A DNA stretch of 64,000 nt from Sphaerisporangium viridialbum (GTDB lineage: Bacteria; Actinomycetota; Actinomycetes; Streptosporangiales; Streptosporangiaceae), in contig NZ_CP187232.1 of the NCBI RefSeq assembly GCF_049674955.1, positions 3,658,001 through 3,722,000 of the forward strand, written 5' to 3'. Positions 16,436 to 26,200 of this stretch are shown here, one piece after another. The notes under the pieces are model-generated. The model saw only the letters and a list, made by a program, of their open reading frames with translations. It did not search any database and was not told where the DNA came from. The position numbers were made by a program, and so were the translations under genes. How positions within the stretch are numbered: position 1 is the first letter of the stretch; each line of letters starts with the position of its first letter.

Positions 16436-16630
16436 ATGCCGAAGATGAAGACGCACAGCGGTGCGAAGAAGCGGTTCCGCCTCAGCGGGAGCGGCAAGAT
16501 CATTCGCCGTCGTGCGAACCGTGCCCACTACAACGAGCACAAGGCGTCCACGCGGACGCGCCGTCTCGCGCCTGAGGTCGTCATGTCCGATGCCGACACC
16601 AAGAAGATCAAGAAGCTGCTCGGCAAGTAA
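16436..16630 (+). CDS. rpmI: 50S ribosomal protein L35
   Basis: 64 residues, full length and strongly basic. It starts MPKMKTHSGAKKRFRLSGSG and carries RRRANRAHYNEHKASTRTRRL, the standard L35 pattern. The ATG has an AGAGACGG-type site a few bases upstream. It lies about 135 bases after infC and 24 bases before rplT, the usual order. Confidence 0.97.
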   Translation: MPKMKTHSGAKKRFRLSGSGKIIRRRANRAHYNEHKASTRTRRLAPEVVMSDADTKKIKKLLGK

Positions 16631-16654
16631 CCGAACCCCCGGGGAGATAGAACA

Positions 16655-17038
16655 ATGGCACGCGTAAAGCGGGCGCTCAACGCCAAGAAGAAGCGCCGCG
16701 TCGTCCTCGAGCGGGCGAGTGGTTACCGGGGTCAGCGGTCGCGGTTGTACCGCAAGGCCAAGGAGCAGATGCTCCACTCACTGACCTACGCCTACCGTGA
16801 TCGCAAGGACAAGAAGGGTGCCTTCCGGCGCCTTTGGATCCAGCGCATCAACGCCGCGGCACGCGCGAACGGCATCACGTACAACCGGTTCATCCAGGGC
16901 CTCAAGGCCGCCGGTGTCGAGGTGGACCGCAAGATCCTCGCCGATCTCGCGGTCAACGACACCCAGACCTTCGCGTCTCTGGCCGAGACCGCGAGGAAGG
17001 CCCTGCCGTCCGACGTCAACGCGCCGGTCGCGAGCTGA
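16655..17038 (+). CDS. rplT: 50S ribosomal protein L20
   Basis: 127 residues. MARVKRALNAKKKRRVVLER, then ASGYRGQRSRLYRKAKEQ and FRRLWIQRINAAARANGITYN are the L20 signatures. L20 binds 23S rRNA early in 50S assembly and represses this operon in several bacteria. GGGGAGA precedes the ATG. A strong hairpin terminator follows. Confidence 0.97.
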   Translation: MARVKRALNAKKKRRVVLERASGYRGQRSRLYRKAKEQMLHSLTYAYRDRKDKKGAFRRLWIQRINAAARANGITYNRFIQGLKAAGVEVDRKILADLAVNDTQTFASLAETARKALPSDVNAPVAS

Positions 17039-17053
17039 GCCCACGCACGACCC

Positions 17054-17097
17054 AGTGAACGACTCGTTCTGTATCGGAGCGGGTCGTTCACTGTTTT
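17054..17097 (+). terminator. intrinsic terminator after rplT
   Basis: 13-bp stem (17054-17066 with 17080-17092, one G-T pair), 13-base loop, followed by GTTTT. It closes the infC-rpmI-rplT unit. Confidence 0.85.
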
Positions 17098-17164
17098 CCG
17101 GCATTTCCACCGTGGCGGGGCTCACGCGCGCCGTCGCGGTTCAGGGGTTTCACCAGGGGGATAC

Positions 17165-17968
17165 GTGGCCGGGTCCGAGCTGACCAATATCAGATCTCCG
17201 CGGGTCAAGGCCGCGAAGCGCCTGACCAAGCGGGCCTTCAGGGACCGCGACCGCTCCTTCCTCGCCGAGGGCCCGCAGGCCGTGAGGGAGGCGCTCGCCC
17301 TCCCCGGCGTCGCCGTCGAGCTGTTCACCACCGCGGACGCCGAGATCAGGCACGCCGACATCGTGGGCGCCGCCCGGCAGGCAGGGGTGCCCGTGCACTC
17401 CGCGAGCGGTGAGGTCATGGCGGAGCTCGCCCAGACCGTCACCCCGCAGGGGCTGCTCGCGGTCTGCCGCTTCGTGCACGTCCCCCTGTCCGAGGGCGTC
17501 GCCGAGGGCGCCGGCCTTGTCGCCGTGCTGGCCCACGTGCGCGACCCCGGCAACGCGGGCACGGTCCTGCGTACGGCGGACGCGGCGGGGGCGGACGCCG
17601 TGGTGTTCACCGACGCCTCCGTGGACCCCTACAACGGTAAATGCGTCAGGGCCAGCGCCGGGAGCCTGTTCCACCTCCCCGTCGTCACCTCCGCCCCGGT
17701 GGCCGAGACCGTACGCCATCTCAAGGAGCGGGGGCTGCGCGTCCTCGCGGCGGACGGCGCGGGCACCAGGACGCTCGACGACGTCGACCTGGCCGGGCCG
17801 ACGGCCTGGATCTTCGGAAACGAGGCCTGGGGGCTGCCCGAGGAGATCCTCGCGCTGGCCGACGAGGTCGTCCGGGTGCCCATCTACGGGCGCGCCGAGA
17901 GCCTCAACCTGGCGACGGCCGCCGCGGTCTGCCTTTATGCCTCGGCGCGGGCCCAGCGCTCCGCGTAG
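17165..17968 (+). CDS. SpoU/TrmH-family RNA 2'-O-ribose methyltransferase
   Basis: 267 residues. An N-terminal substrate-binding domain (KRAFRDRDRSFLAEGPQAVREAL) is followed by the knotted SPOUT domain with the three family motifs: AHVRDPGNAGTVLRTADAAG, IFGNEAWGLPEEIL and VPIYGRAESLNLATAAAVCLY. It transfers methyl from S-adenosylmethionine to a ribose in rRNA or tRNA; which position cannot be told. The GTG start has GGGGG nearby. It sits between rplT and a histidine kinase, the same order as in Streptomyces from memory. Not the tsnR resistance subtype on any visible evidence. Confidence 0.9.
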   Translation: MAGSELTNIRSPRVKAAKRLTKRAFRDRDRSFLAEGPQAVREALALPGVAVELFTTADAEIRHADIVGAARQAGVPVHSASGEVMAELAQTVTPQGLLAVCRFVHVPLSEGVAEGAGLVAVLAHVRDPGNAGTVLRTADAAGADAVVFTDASVDPYNGKCVRASAGSLFHLPVVTSAPVAETVRHLKERGLRVLAADGAGTRTLDDVDLAGPTAWIFGNEAWGLPEEILALADEVVRVPIYGRAESLNLATAAAVCLYASARAQRSA

Positions 17969-18109
17969 GCCCTCTGGCAGCCGTACAGGGCCCCTTTGTC
18001 CTACGTGGACCTATTCCTGCCCGGCGGGACCGTCCCACGCGGAGAGTAGGGCTGCCTTCCGGTACGGGAAACCCGCTATTGTCGGCCCTGTAGGGTCGAG
18101 GAGGCGATA

Positions 18110-19192
18110 GTGCGCGGCGGACAAACCCACCGACGGGGCGCCGATGCCGCATGTTCGATCGAGGTCGACGATCTGCCCGACGGCGTCATCGTGGCCGACG
18201 AGCGCGGCAGGGTGGTCGCCCTCAATCGCGCCGCGTCCCGCCTCACGGGAGCGGGCCCGCACGCGGTCGTCGGGAAGCTCTTCCCCGACGTCCTGCCCTT
18301 CCGGGACAACGACGGCCGTGACTGGTGGAAGTGGCTCGACGCCTACGGCGGCCTGCGCACCCGCAGCCGCCAGCCCGAGTGCTCGCTCTACCTGCCCGGC
18401 GGCCAGGAGCTGCTGGTGGCCGCCCGCTTCGTGCGCAGGCCCGAGCGCGGCGGCGACGTCGTCCGCGTGGTGGTCACCCTGCGCGACGCGGCGGCGCGCG
18501 CCAGGCTGGAGCGCAGCCGGGCCGACCTGGTCTCCACCGTGGCCCACGAGCTCCGCTCCCCGCTCACCAGCGTCAAGGGGTTCACCGCCACCCTGCTCGC
18601 CAAGTGGGGCCGCTTCACCGACGACCAGAAGCGCGTGATGCTGGAGACCGTCAACGCCGACGCCGACAGGGTCACCCGGCTCATCACCGAGCTGCTCGAC
18701 GTGTCGCGCATCGAGTCGGGCCGCCTGCAGATCCACCGCCAGGTTGTCGACATTCCCGGCCGGGCGCGTAAGATCATCGCGGGTCGGGTGGCCGCGGGCG
18801 AGCCGGAGGACCGCTTCGTGCTGGAAACGCCCGGTGATCTACCTGAGATGTGGCTCGATCAGGACAAGATCGACCAGATCCTCGGAAACTTGCTGGAAAA
18901 CGCGGTGCGCCACGGGCGAGGTACCGTGACCATAGTGGTAGAGCCTGTTGAGTGGGGAGTTGCCGTGTCCGTGCGTGACCAGGGCGAGGGTGTCGCACCC
19001 GAGCTGGCCTCGCGCGTCTTCCGGCAGTTCTGGCGCGGCAATGGGCGGCGCCGCGGCGGCACCGGTCTCGGCCTGTTCATCGTCAAGGGTCTCGTCGAGG
19101 CCCACGGCGGCACGATCACCGTGCAGCGGGCGCCCGGCGGCGGCGCCGAGTTCCGATTTACCATGCCCGCCGGCACTCCCGACTTCGCCTGA
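18110..19192 (+). CDS. PAS-containing sensor histidine kinase, orphan
   Basis: 360 residues and no membrane segment, so probably cytoplasmic. An N-terminal PAS fold (about 15-125, DLPDGVIVADERGRVVALNR) is followed by HisKA with the phospho-accepting His at about 146 (STVAHELRSPLTSVKG). The ATPase domain has the N box LLENAVRHG at about 264, G1 VRDQGEGV and G2 RRGGTGLGLFIVKGLVEAHGG. No response regulator gene lies next to it, so the partner must be elsewhere. The start is a GTG after GAGGAGG. Conserved position between the RNA methyltransferase and pheS. Confidence 0.92.
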   Translation: MRGGQTHRRGADAACSIEVDDLPDGVIVADERGRVVALNRAASRLTGAGPHAVVGKLFPDVLPFRDNDGRDWWKWLDAYGGLRTRSRQPECSLYLPGGQELLVAARFVRRPERGGDVVRVVVTLRDAAARARLERSRADLVSTVAHELRSPLTSVKGFTATLLAKWGRFTDDQKRVMLETVNADADRVTRLITELLDVSRIESGRLQIHRQVVDIPGRARKIIAGRVAAGEPEDRFVLETPGDLPEMWLDQDKIDQILGNLLENAVRHGRGTVTIVVEPVEWGVAVSVRDQGEGVAPELASRVFRQFWRGNGRRRGGTGLGLFIVKGLVEAHGGTITVQRAPGGGAEFRFTMPAGTPDFA

Positions 19193-19445
19193 CGCGTCGC
19201 CCGGGACGGCCGGTGGGCCTCACCACGCCGGCATCCGCCGGCCCGGCCGCGTCGCGTACGGACGCTCGACCGCGGGAGGTCATCACGGTTTCCCGCCTTC
19301 GTCCGGTACGCGATCACGGGAGCCGCGACGGCTTCCCGCCCGCGTCCCGCATGTGATCGAAACGGCTTCGATCACATCCGGCGACGGCGCGCGGGAGGTT
19401 GTCCACAGCCCTTCGCCCCCGGCCGGTTCGCCACTCTGGACGGAC

Positions 19446-19451
19446 TAGACT
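19446..19451 (+). promoter_or_regulatory. candidate -10 box of pheST
   Basis: TAGACT, an actinomycete-like -10, about 35 bases before the pheS start in a 294-base gap. The -35 region 17 bases upstream is poor. No T-box or attenuator was recognised in the gap. Confidence 0.4.
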
Positions 19452-19486
19452 CGTGCCCGCTCAAGCCCTGGATACGGAGCTCTCTC

Positions 19487-20587
19487 TTGTCGAACACCTA
19501 TGACCCGGTCGAGGTGACGCCGTTGCACGCCGACGAGGTGGCGCGCATGGAGGCGGAAGCCGTGGCCGCCATCGACGCGGCCGCCGACCTCGACGAACTC
19601 AAGCAAGTGCGGCTGGCGCACTCCGGCGACCGGTCCCCGATCGCGCTGGCCAACCGCGAGATCGGCGCGCTGCCGCCCCAGGCCCGTTCCGAGGCGGGCA
19701 AGCGCATCGGCGGGGCTCGCAAGGCCATCGGCGAGGCCCTCGCCGCCCGGCAGGCCGTGCTCACGGCCGAGCGCGACGAGCGCGTCCTGGTCGAGGAGGC
19801 CGTCGACGTCACCCTGCCCTGGGACCGCGTGCCAAGGGGGGCGAGGCACCCGCTGACGACGCTGCAGGAGCGCATCGCCGACGCGTTCGTCGCCATGGGC
19901 TACGAGGTGGCCGAGGGGCCCGAGCTGGAGGGCGAGTGGTTCAACTTCGACGCCCTCAACATCGCGCCCGACCACCCGGCCCGCTCCGAGCACGACACGT
20001 TCTTCGTGGAGTCGGTCGACTCCGGCCTTGTCCTGCGCACGCAGACCTCCCCGGTGCAGATCCGCGCGCTGCTCTCGCGCGAGCTCCCGGTGTACGTCAT
20101 CTCGCCCGGCAAGACCTTCCGCACCGACGAGCTCGACGCCACCCACACCCCGGTGTTCCACCAGATCGAGGGCCTGGCGGTCGACGAGGGGCTGACGATG
20201 GCCCATCTGAAGGGCACGCTCGACCGGTTCGCCGAGGTCATGTTCGGCGAGGGCATCAAGACCCGGTTCCGGCCCAACTACTTCCCGTTCACCGAGCCGT
20301 CGGCCGAGATGGATCTCCGGTGCTTCGTCTGCCGGGGCGCTTCGGCCGTCCCGGGCAACCCGCCCTGCCGCACCTGCAAGTCCGAGGGCTGGATCGAGTG
20401 GGGCGGCTGTGGCATGGTCAACCCCCGCGTGCTGGTGGCCTGCGGCGTCGACCCCGAGCGCTACAGCGGGTTCGCCTTCGGCATGGGCGTCGAGCGGACC
20501 TTGATGTTCCGCCACAACGCCGAGGACATGCGAGACATGGTCGAGGGAGACGTGCGCTTCACGCTCCCCTTCGGTATGGAGGTCTGA
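19487..20587 (+). CDS. pheS: phenylalanyl-tRNA synthetase alpha subunit
   Basis: 366 residues from a TTG start with GGAG seven bases upstream; the first residues (SNTYDPVEV) match the family N-terminus and no in-frame ATG is near. The N-terminal coiled-coil arm (about 15-85) is followed by the class II catalytic domain: ALNIAPDHPARSEHDTFF, motif 2 FRTDELDATHTPVFHQIEG, the Cys-rich loop RCFVCRGASAVPG, and motif 3 FAFGMGVERTLMFRH. It forms an alpha2beta2 enzyme with PheT. The stop overlaps the pheT ATG (TGATG). Confidence 0.97.
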   Translation: MSNTYDPVEVTPLHADEVARMEAEAVAAIDAAADLDELKQVRLAHSGDRSPIALANREIGALPPQARSEAGKRIGGARKAIGEALAARQAVLTAERDERVLVEEAVDVTLPWDRVPRGARHPLTTLQERIADAFVAMGYEVAEGPELEGEWFNFDALNIAPDHPARSEHDTFFVESVDSGLVLRTQTSPVQIRALLSRELPVYVISPGKTFRTDELDATHTPVFHQIEGLAVDEGLTMAHLKGTLDRFAEVMFGEGIKTRFRPNYFPFTEPSAEMDLRCFVCRGASAVPGNPPCRTCKSEGWIEWGGCGMVNPRVLVACGVDPERYSGFAFGMGVERTLMFRHNAEDMRDMVEGDVRFTLPFGMEV

Positions 20588-23139
20588 TGAAGTTCCCGCT
20601 CTCCTGGCTGCGGGAGTACGTCGACCTGCCCGCCGTCACCGCCCACGAGGTCGCCGACAAGCTCACCGCGGCCGGCCTCAAGCTGGAGTCCATCGAGTCC
20701 GTCGGCGGCGACATCAAGAACGTCGTCGTCGGCGAGGTGCTCTCCATCGAGGAGCTCACCGGCTTCAAGAAGCCCATCCGCTACTGCTCGGTCGAGGTCG
20801 GCGAGGCCGCGCCTCGCTGGGTGATCTGCGGCGCCACCAATTTCGCGGTCGGCGACCGCGTGGCGGTGGCGCTCCCGGGGGCCGTGCTGCCCGGCGGGTT
20901 CGAGGTCGGGTCCCGCAAGACCTACGGCCACGTGTCCGACGGCATGATCTGCTCGGCGCGCGAGCTCGGCATCGGCGAGGACCACAGCGGCATCCTGATC
21001 CTGCCCGCCGACACCCATCTCGGCGCCGACGTGGTCGAGCTGCTGGGCCTGCGCGACGACGTCATCGAGCTGGAGATCACCCCCGACCGGGGGTACGCCC
21101 TGTCGATCCGGGGCATCGCCCGCGAGACCGCCACCGCCTTCGGCGTGCCCTGGCGCGACCCGGCCGACGTCGAGCCGCCCACTTTCACCGAGGAGGCCCA
21201 CCCGGCGTCGATCGCCGACCCCTCGGCGTGCGACCGGTTCGTGCTGCGCTCGGTCTCCGGGTTCGACCCCTCCGCCGAAACGCCCATGTGGATGCAGGTC
21301 CGCCTGGCGCGCGCGGGCATGCGGCCGGTCTCGCTGGCCGTCGACGTCACCAACTACCTGATGATCGAGCTGGGCCAGCCGCTGCACGCCTTCGACCGGT
21401 CCAAGCTGAGCGGTCCCGTCGTGGTCCGCAGGGCCGAGCCGGGCGAGACGCTGGAGACCCTCGACCACGTCGTGCGCAAGCTCGACCCCGAGGACATCCT
21501 GATCACCGACTCCTCGGGCGCGATCTCGATGGCCGGCACGATGGGCGGGCTGGAGACCGAGATCTCCGACGCCTCGACCGACCTGGTCATCGAGGCGGCC
21601 CACTTCTCGGCCACCGGCACGGCCCGCATGTCACGCCGTCACAACCTGGTGAGCGAGGCGTCGCGCCGCTTCGAGCGCGGCGTCGACCGCGAGCTGCCCC
21701 TGTACGCCTCCTGGCGCGCGGTGCAGCTGCTGGTCGCGTTCGGCGGCGGCACCGCGGACGCCGGGGTCACCCACGCCTTCGTCGACGTCGAACCCGCCAC
21801 GATCACCATTCCGGCCGACCACCCCGACCGGGTGGCGGGCATCGCCTACGGGCGCGACGCGGTCGTCCACCGCCTGGAGCAGGTCGGATGCACGGTGGTC
21901 GCCGAGAGCGCGGTCGCCGGGCACGATGGTGCCGAGGCGCCCTCGGCCGTCCCGGCCGATGTCCTCGAAAGTCCGGGCAGGCCCGATCCGGCCGAGCTGC
22001 TCACGGTGACGCCGCCCTCGTGGCGTCCCGACCTGACCGACCCCAACGACCTCGCCGAGGAGGTCATCCGGCTCGAAGGGTACGAGCGGCTCCCGTCGGT
22101 GCTGCCCGCCGCTCCCGCGGGGGCGGGCCTCACCGAGGCCCAGCGGCTGCGCCGCCGCGTCGGCCGCGCGATGGCCGCCGCCGGCTACGTCGAGACGCTC
22201 GCCTACCCGTTCATAGGGGTGCGCGACCTCGACGGCCTCCAGCTGCCCGCCGATGACGCGCGGCGCCGGGCCGTACGCCTGGCCAACCCGATCAGCGAGG
22301 ACGAGCCGCTGATGCGCACCACGCTGCTGCCGGGGCTGCTCAAGACCCTGGTGCGCAACGTCGGCCGGGGGTTCGGCGACCTGGCCCTGTTCGAGTCCGG
22401 TCTGGTCTACCGTCCCGAGCCGGGCGCCCCGGCGAAGGCGCCGGTGCTCGGCGTCGACCGCCGGCCCACCGACGACGAGCTGGCCACCATCGCGTCCGCC
22501 ATTCCCCGGCAGCCGCTTCGGCTGGCCGTCGTGCTGTCCGGCGAGCACGACCGGTCCGGCTGGTGGGGCGCGGGCCGCCCGGCGAGCTGGGCCGACGCCG
22601 TCGAGGCGGCGCGCGTGGTCGCACAGGAGGCCGGCGTCGAGATCACCGTCAGCGCCGACCGGCACGAGCCGTGGCACCCGGGCCGGTGCGCGGCGCTGCA
22701 CGTGGGGGAGACGCTGCTCGGCCACGCCGGTGAGCTGCACCCGCGCGTCATCGAGGCGTACGGCCTGCCGGCCCGCACCTGCGCGATGGAGCTGGAGCTC
22801 AGCGTCCTCGAATCCGCCCTGCCCGGCGCGGCGCAGGCCCAGCCGGTCTCGGCGTACCCCGTCGCCACGCAGGATGTCGCGCTCGTCGTCCCGGCCGGAG
22901 TCCCGGTCGCCGAGGTCGAGGCGGCCCTGCGCGCGGGGGCGGGCACGCTGCTGGAGTCGATCCGGCTGTTCGACGTCTACACCGGATCCCAGGTGGGCGA
23001 GGGCAAGAAATCCTTGGCGTACAGCCTGCGCTTCCGCGCCCCCGACCGCACGCTGATCGTGGAGGAGACCACCGCGGCCCGCGACGCGGCCGTGGCCCTG
23101 GCCGCCGAGCGCACGGGCGCCCACCTGCGCAGCGCCTAG
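20587..23139 (+). CDS. pheT: phenylalanyl-tRNA synthetase beta subunit
   Basis: 850 residues, full-length bacterial beta subunit. Domain order: N-terminal segment, EMAP-type tRNA-binding fold (about 40-150, VVVGEVLSIEELTG, WVICGATNF), B3/4 editing domain with the Phe/Tyr-sensing region (MIELGQPLHAFD), B5 domain, catalytic-like core and the C-terminal ferredoxin-fold anticodon-binding domain (VSAYPVATQDVALVVP to the end). The ATG overlaps the pheS stop, ensuring stoichiometric synthesis. Confidence 0.97.
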   Translation: MKFPLSWLREYVDLPAVTAHEVADKLTAAGLKLESIESVGGDIKNVVVGEVLSIEELTGFKKPIRYCSVEVGEAAPRWVICGATNFAVGDRVAVALPGAVLPGGFEVGSRKTYGHVSDGMICSARELGIGEDHSGILILPADTHLGADVVELLGLRDDVIELEITPDRGYALSIRGIARETATAFGVPWRDPADVEPPTFTEEAHPASIADPSACDRFVLRSVSGFDPSAETPMWMQVRLARAGMRPVSLAVDVTNYLMIELGQPLHAFDRSKLSGPVVVRRAEPGETLETLDHVVRKLDPEDILITDSSGAISMAGTMGGLETEISDASTDLVIEAAHFSATGTARMSRRHNLVSEASRRFERGVDRELPLYASWRAVQLLVAFGGGTADAGVTHAFVDVEPATITIPADHPDRVAGIAYGRDAVVHRLEQVGCTVVAESAVAGHDGAEAPSAVPADVLESPGRPDPAELLTVTPPSWRPDLTDPNDLAEEVIRLEGYERLPSVLPAAPAGAGLTEAQRLRRRVGRAMAAAGYVETLAYPFIGVRDLDGLQLPADDARRRAVRLANPISEDEPLMRTTLLPGLLKTLVRNVGRGFGDLALFESGLVYRPEPGAPAKAPVLGVDRRPTDDELATIASAIPRQPLRLAVVLSGEHDRSGWWGAGRPASWADAVEAARVVAQEAGVEITVSADRHEPWHPGRCAALHVGETLLGHAGELHPRVIEAYGLPARTCAMELELSVLESALPGAAQAQPVSAYPVATQDVALVVPAGVPVAEVEAALRAGAGTLLESIRLFDVYTGSQVGEGKKSLAYSLRFRAPDRTLIVEETTAARDAAVALAAERTGAHLRSA

Positions 23140-23145
23140 CACGCG

Positions 23146-23252
23146 CCCCATCGGCGCCGGACTTTGCCCGGCGCCGGTGGGGACGGGCCCAATGGCGGTG
23201 GATCACTCCAGTCAGGAGTGGCCGAATGGCGGTGGATCACTCCACCGCCATT
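23146..23252 (+). terminator. terminator region after pheT with nested repeats
   Basis: A 15-bp stem with one wobble pair (23146-23160 with 23168-23182) is followed by a 12-bp perfect hairpin (23225-23236 with 23241-23252) and a T-rich run. The sequence AATGGCGGTGGATCACTCCA occurs twice (23191-23210 and 23225-23244), so alternative pairings are possible. It lies between the convergent pheT and the penicillin acylase gene and probably stops transcription both ways. Confidence 0.75.
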
Positions 23253-23266
23253 CTTCTTTCACCCCA

Positions 23267-26200
23267 CTACTTGGAGTACACCTCCATCTCGTACAGGGAG
23301 TAGCCGTACGAGGTGCCGCGTGTCACGCCCTGCATGCGGACATAGCGGGCGGTCGTGGGGCTGAAGGTCACGTTGTCCACGCCGCCGTTCCCGGTGGTGG
23401 TGGAGTAGACCGTGGTCCAGGTCGAGCCGTTGGCGGAGGTCTGGATCGAGTACGCGGCGCCGTAGGCGGCCTCCCAGCGCAGCACCGTCCGGGCCACGGT
23501 CTTGGCGGAGCCGAGATCCACCTGGAGATACTGGTTGTCGCTGGACGCGCTCGCCCAGCGGGTCGTCGGGTCGCCGTCGATCGCCCTGCTCGCCGGGTAG
23601 GGCGGGAGGATCTGCATGCTGGACGCGCTCGCGGACCCTCCGGTCGCGAGGTTGGTGATCGGGTCGCCCCGGTGGGCGGGGAAGGACACGGCCTGCTGGT
23701 AGGTCGGCCGGTTCTGCCAGGAGATCAGCGACTGCTTGACCCCGCCCAGCGGTGAGTGCTGGATGGCGTCCGCGCACCACTGGTCGCCCGCCGAGCACAC
23801 GTCGTCCGCCGGGTAGGTGGTCGTCGCGGGTTCTGTGAGCGCCGCCGACAGGCTGTTCAGCAGCACCGTGCGGCAGTCGGCCACGGTCCCGTTCCCGCAG
23901 TACTTCTGGGCCAGCGGACCGGCGACCGGGTCGCCCAGCACCGAGCGGATGTCCTTGCTCACATAACCCCACCAGCCGTACTGGAACGCCGAGCCCTTGT
24001 GCGCCTGGGCCTCGTTCGCCGAGCCGGGCAGGCTGGAGAGGTCGCCCTGCTGATGGCCGGACGGGGATTCGTTGATCTGCAGGGTGTTGACCAGCGACTG
24101 GTACAGGCCGTCGCCCAGTCCGGGCTTGAACTCCGCCTGGACGAGCTTCGGCCACCACGCGTCGAACGCGCGGATGGCGTCGGCGTCCGCGTACGTCTTG
24201 CTGCCCGGCGAGGTCTCCAGGCGCCTGGCCCCGCCCGAGGCCCACGCGGACAGCTTGGACACCGCCGAGGCGAGCGCCGGGTCGGTCACGGCCGCGCTGT
24301 TGATCACCCGGAGCAGGTGCGGCAGCACCTCCTTGCCGCGCAGGTCGGTCGTCGCGGCCTCTGCCATGATCTTGACGGTGCCGGCCCGGTCGAGCTTGCC
24401 CGACCCCGCCAGGGCCGCCTTGACCGGCGCGTCGAGCAGGTCGACCCGATGGACCGGCCCGAAGCTGAAGTTGCCGTCCGCGGCGCCGTAGTCATTGGCC
24501 TGCTTGTTGTTCCAGCTGACCAGGTAGTCCTGGTTGGACGTCTGCGGGTGGGTCGCGGGAGCCGTATAGGTCGCGGAGTTGGTGGCCGGGTCGTACCCCG
24601 CCCATTCGTGGGCGGCGTCGGCCGTCATCGGGAGGTTCGGGTCGGAGACCGCCGACCTGACCGGGCTGTTGCCCGACATGAAGTACGCCGCGTCGGAGGA
24701 GTTCACGTAGAACCAGTTGAACGCGAAGCCGATGGTGGAGGCGGAGTTCCTGAACGCCGCGGCGTCACCCATCTGGGCCGGGTCGTTGAACATCTGGAAC
24801 CCGACCGCCGAGTCGGCCTCGTGCTGGTAGGTCGAGCGCAGAGCCGTGAAGGCGGTGGGCTGCCCGTTGACGGTGCCGCGCCAGGTCACCAGACCGTACT
24901 TCGTGCGCTTCATCACCAGGTCGTACGAACCGGCGGTGGTGCCGTCGGCGACGGTGGGCTTCCACGAGTTGGTCTTCTTCAGCGTCTCCATCGCGGTGCA
25001 GGTGCCGTGGTACATGTAGTAGTTCGACGCCGAGGTCACCGTGCCGCCGCCCGGGTCGCACAGTTGCAGCGCGTAGGTGTCGGTGATGTCCTGGCCCGAC
25101 GAGGTGGCGCTCCAGGCGTAGTCCGTGCCCCGTCCGAGCAGCACGTAGAGGTTGAGCCCGGCGAAGGCCGCCCCGCGTGCCCGGATGCCGGGTCCCGACA
25201 GCTCCTCCAGCATGAGCAGCTGCGGGGCGAAGTAGCCGGTCTGGGGGCCGAAGACGGCCACCGGATGCCCGGACTTCGACTTGGCGGCCGACACCACCAC
25301 GGCGTTGGACATGCTCGGCTTGGAGTTGTCGACGAGCAGCCCGTCCAGCACGCCCTTGGCGGACGAGGTGGAGGTGGTGGCCGATCCCGACTCGTTCTCG
25401 GTGATGTCCACCGGCGCCGTCGTCGCCGCGTCGGGCAGGACGACCCCGGTGGCGCCTCCGGGCGCGTTCCCCGAGGGAAAGCTCTGGCCGTTGTGCAGGG
25501 TCAGCGTGGCCTCGGGGTCGTTCTGCGACCGGAAGGCCGCCCAGACCTGGTCGCCGGTCGTCGTGCCGTACTTGGCCCGGGCCGCGACGCGCGCGAGCGC
25601 GGACTGCATCTCCGCGCCGCCGCCTCCGCCGAACAGCCCGCCGATCACTCCGGATACCGCGATCAGGTCGGTCATGGTGAAGGCCTGCGGCCCGCCCGCG
25701 TTGGTGATCGCGTCGAGGTGGCCGGTCAGGACGTACTCGCCGGGACAGTTCCGGTTCGCCATGCAGTAGCCGATGTAGGCGTTGATGCCGCTCACGTAGT
25801 TCTGCACGTCGGTGTAGAGCTGTGCGCCGCGGGCGCTTGAGTCCCTGAGCCGGTTGATCTGCGCCTGCAGGTCCGCCTCGGTGTAGGGGGAGTTCCGCCA
25901 GACGCTCTGCTCGAGCGCGCGGTTGCCGGGCGCGCCGCCGGCGAACGGCGTCAGCTCGCCACGGCCGACGTGCCGCATCAGGTCCATCAGCCACAGGCGG
26001 TCCTGCGCGCCCGCGTACCCGGCGCCGAACATCGTGCCTTCCCGGGTCGTCCCGGTGACGTGCGGCACGCCGGTGGCCTTGTCGCGGACGATCGTCACGT
26101 CCGACCTGGGGCTCGTGGTGCTCTCGACCTGCCCGGCCGGCACGCCGAACGAGCTGTCGTTGAAGAACGTGGTGATCTGGTCGTCGGTCAGCCCGGTGTA

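Noticed and set aside
19193..19486. T-box or attenuator before pheST
   Set aside because: No T-box sequence, specifier loop or U-tract stem recognised.
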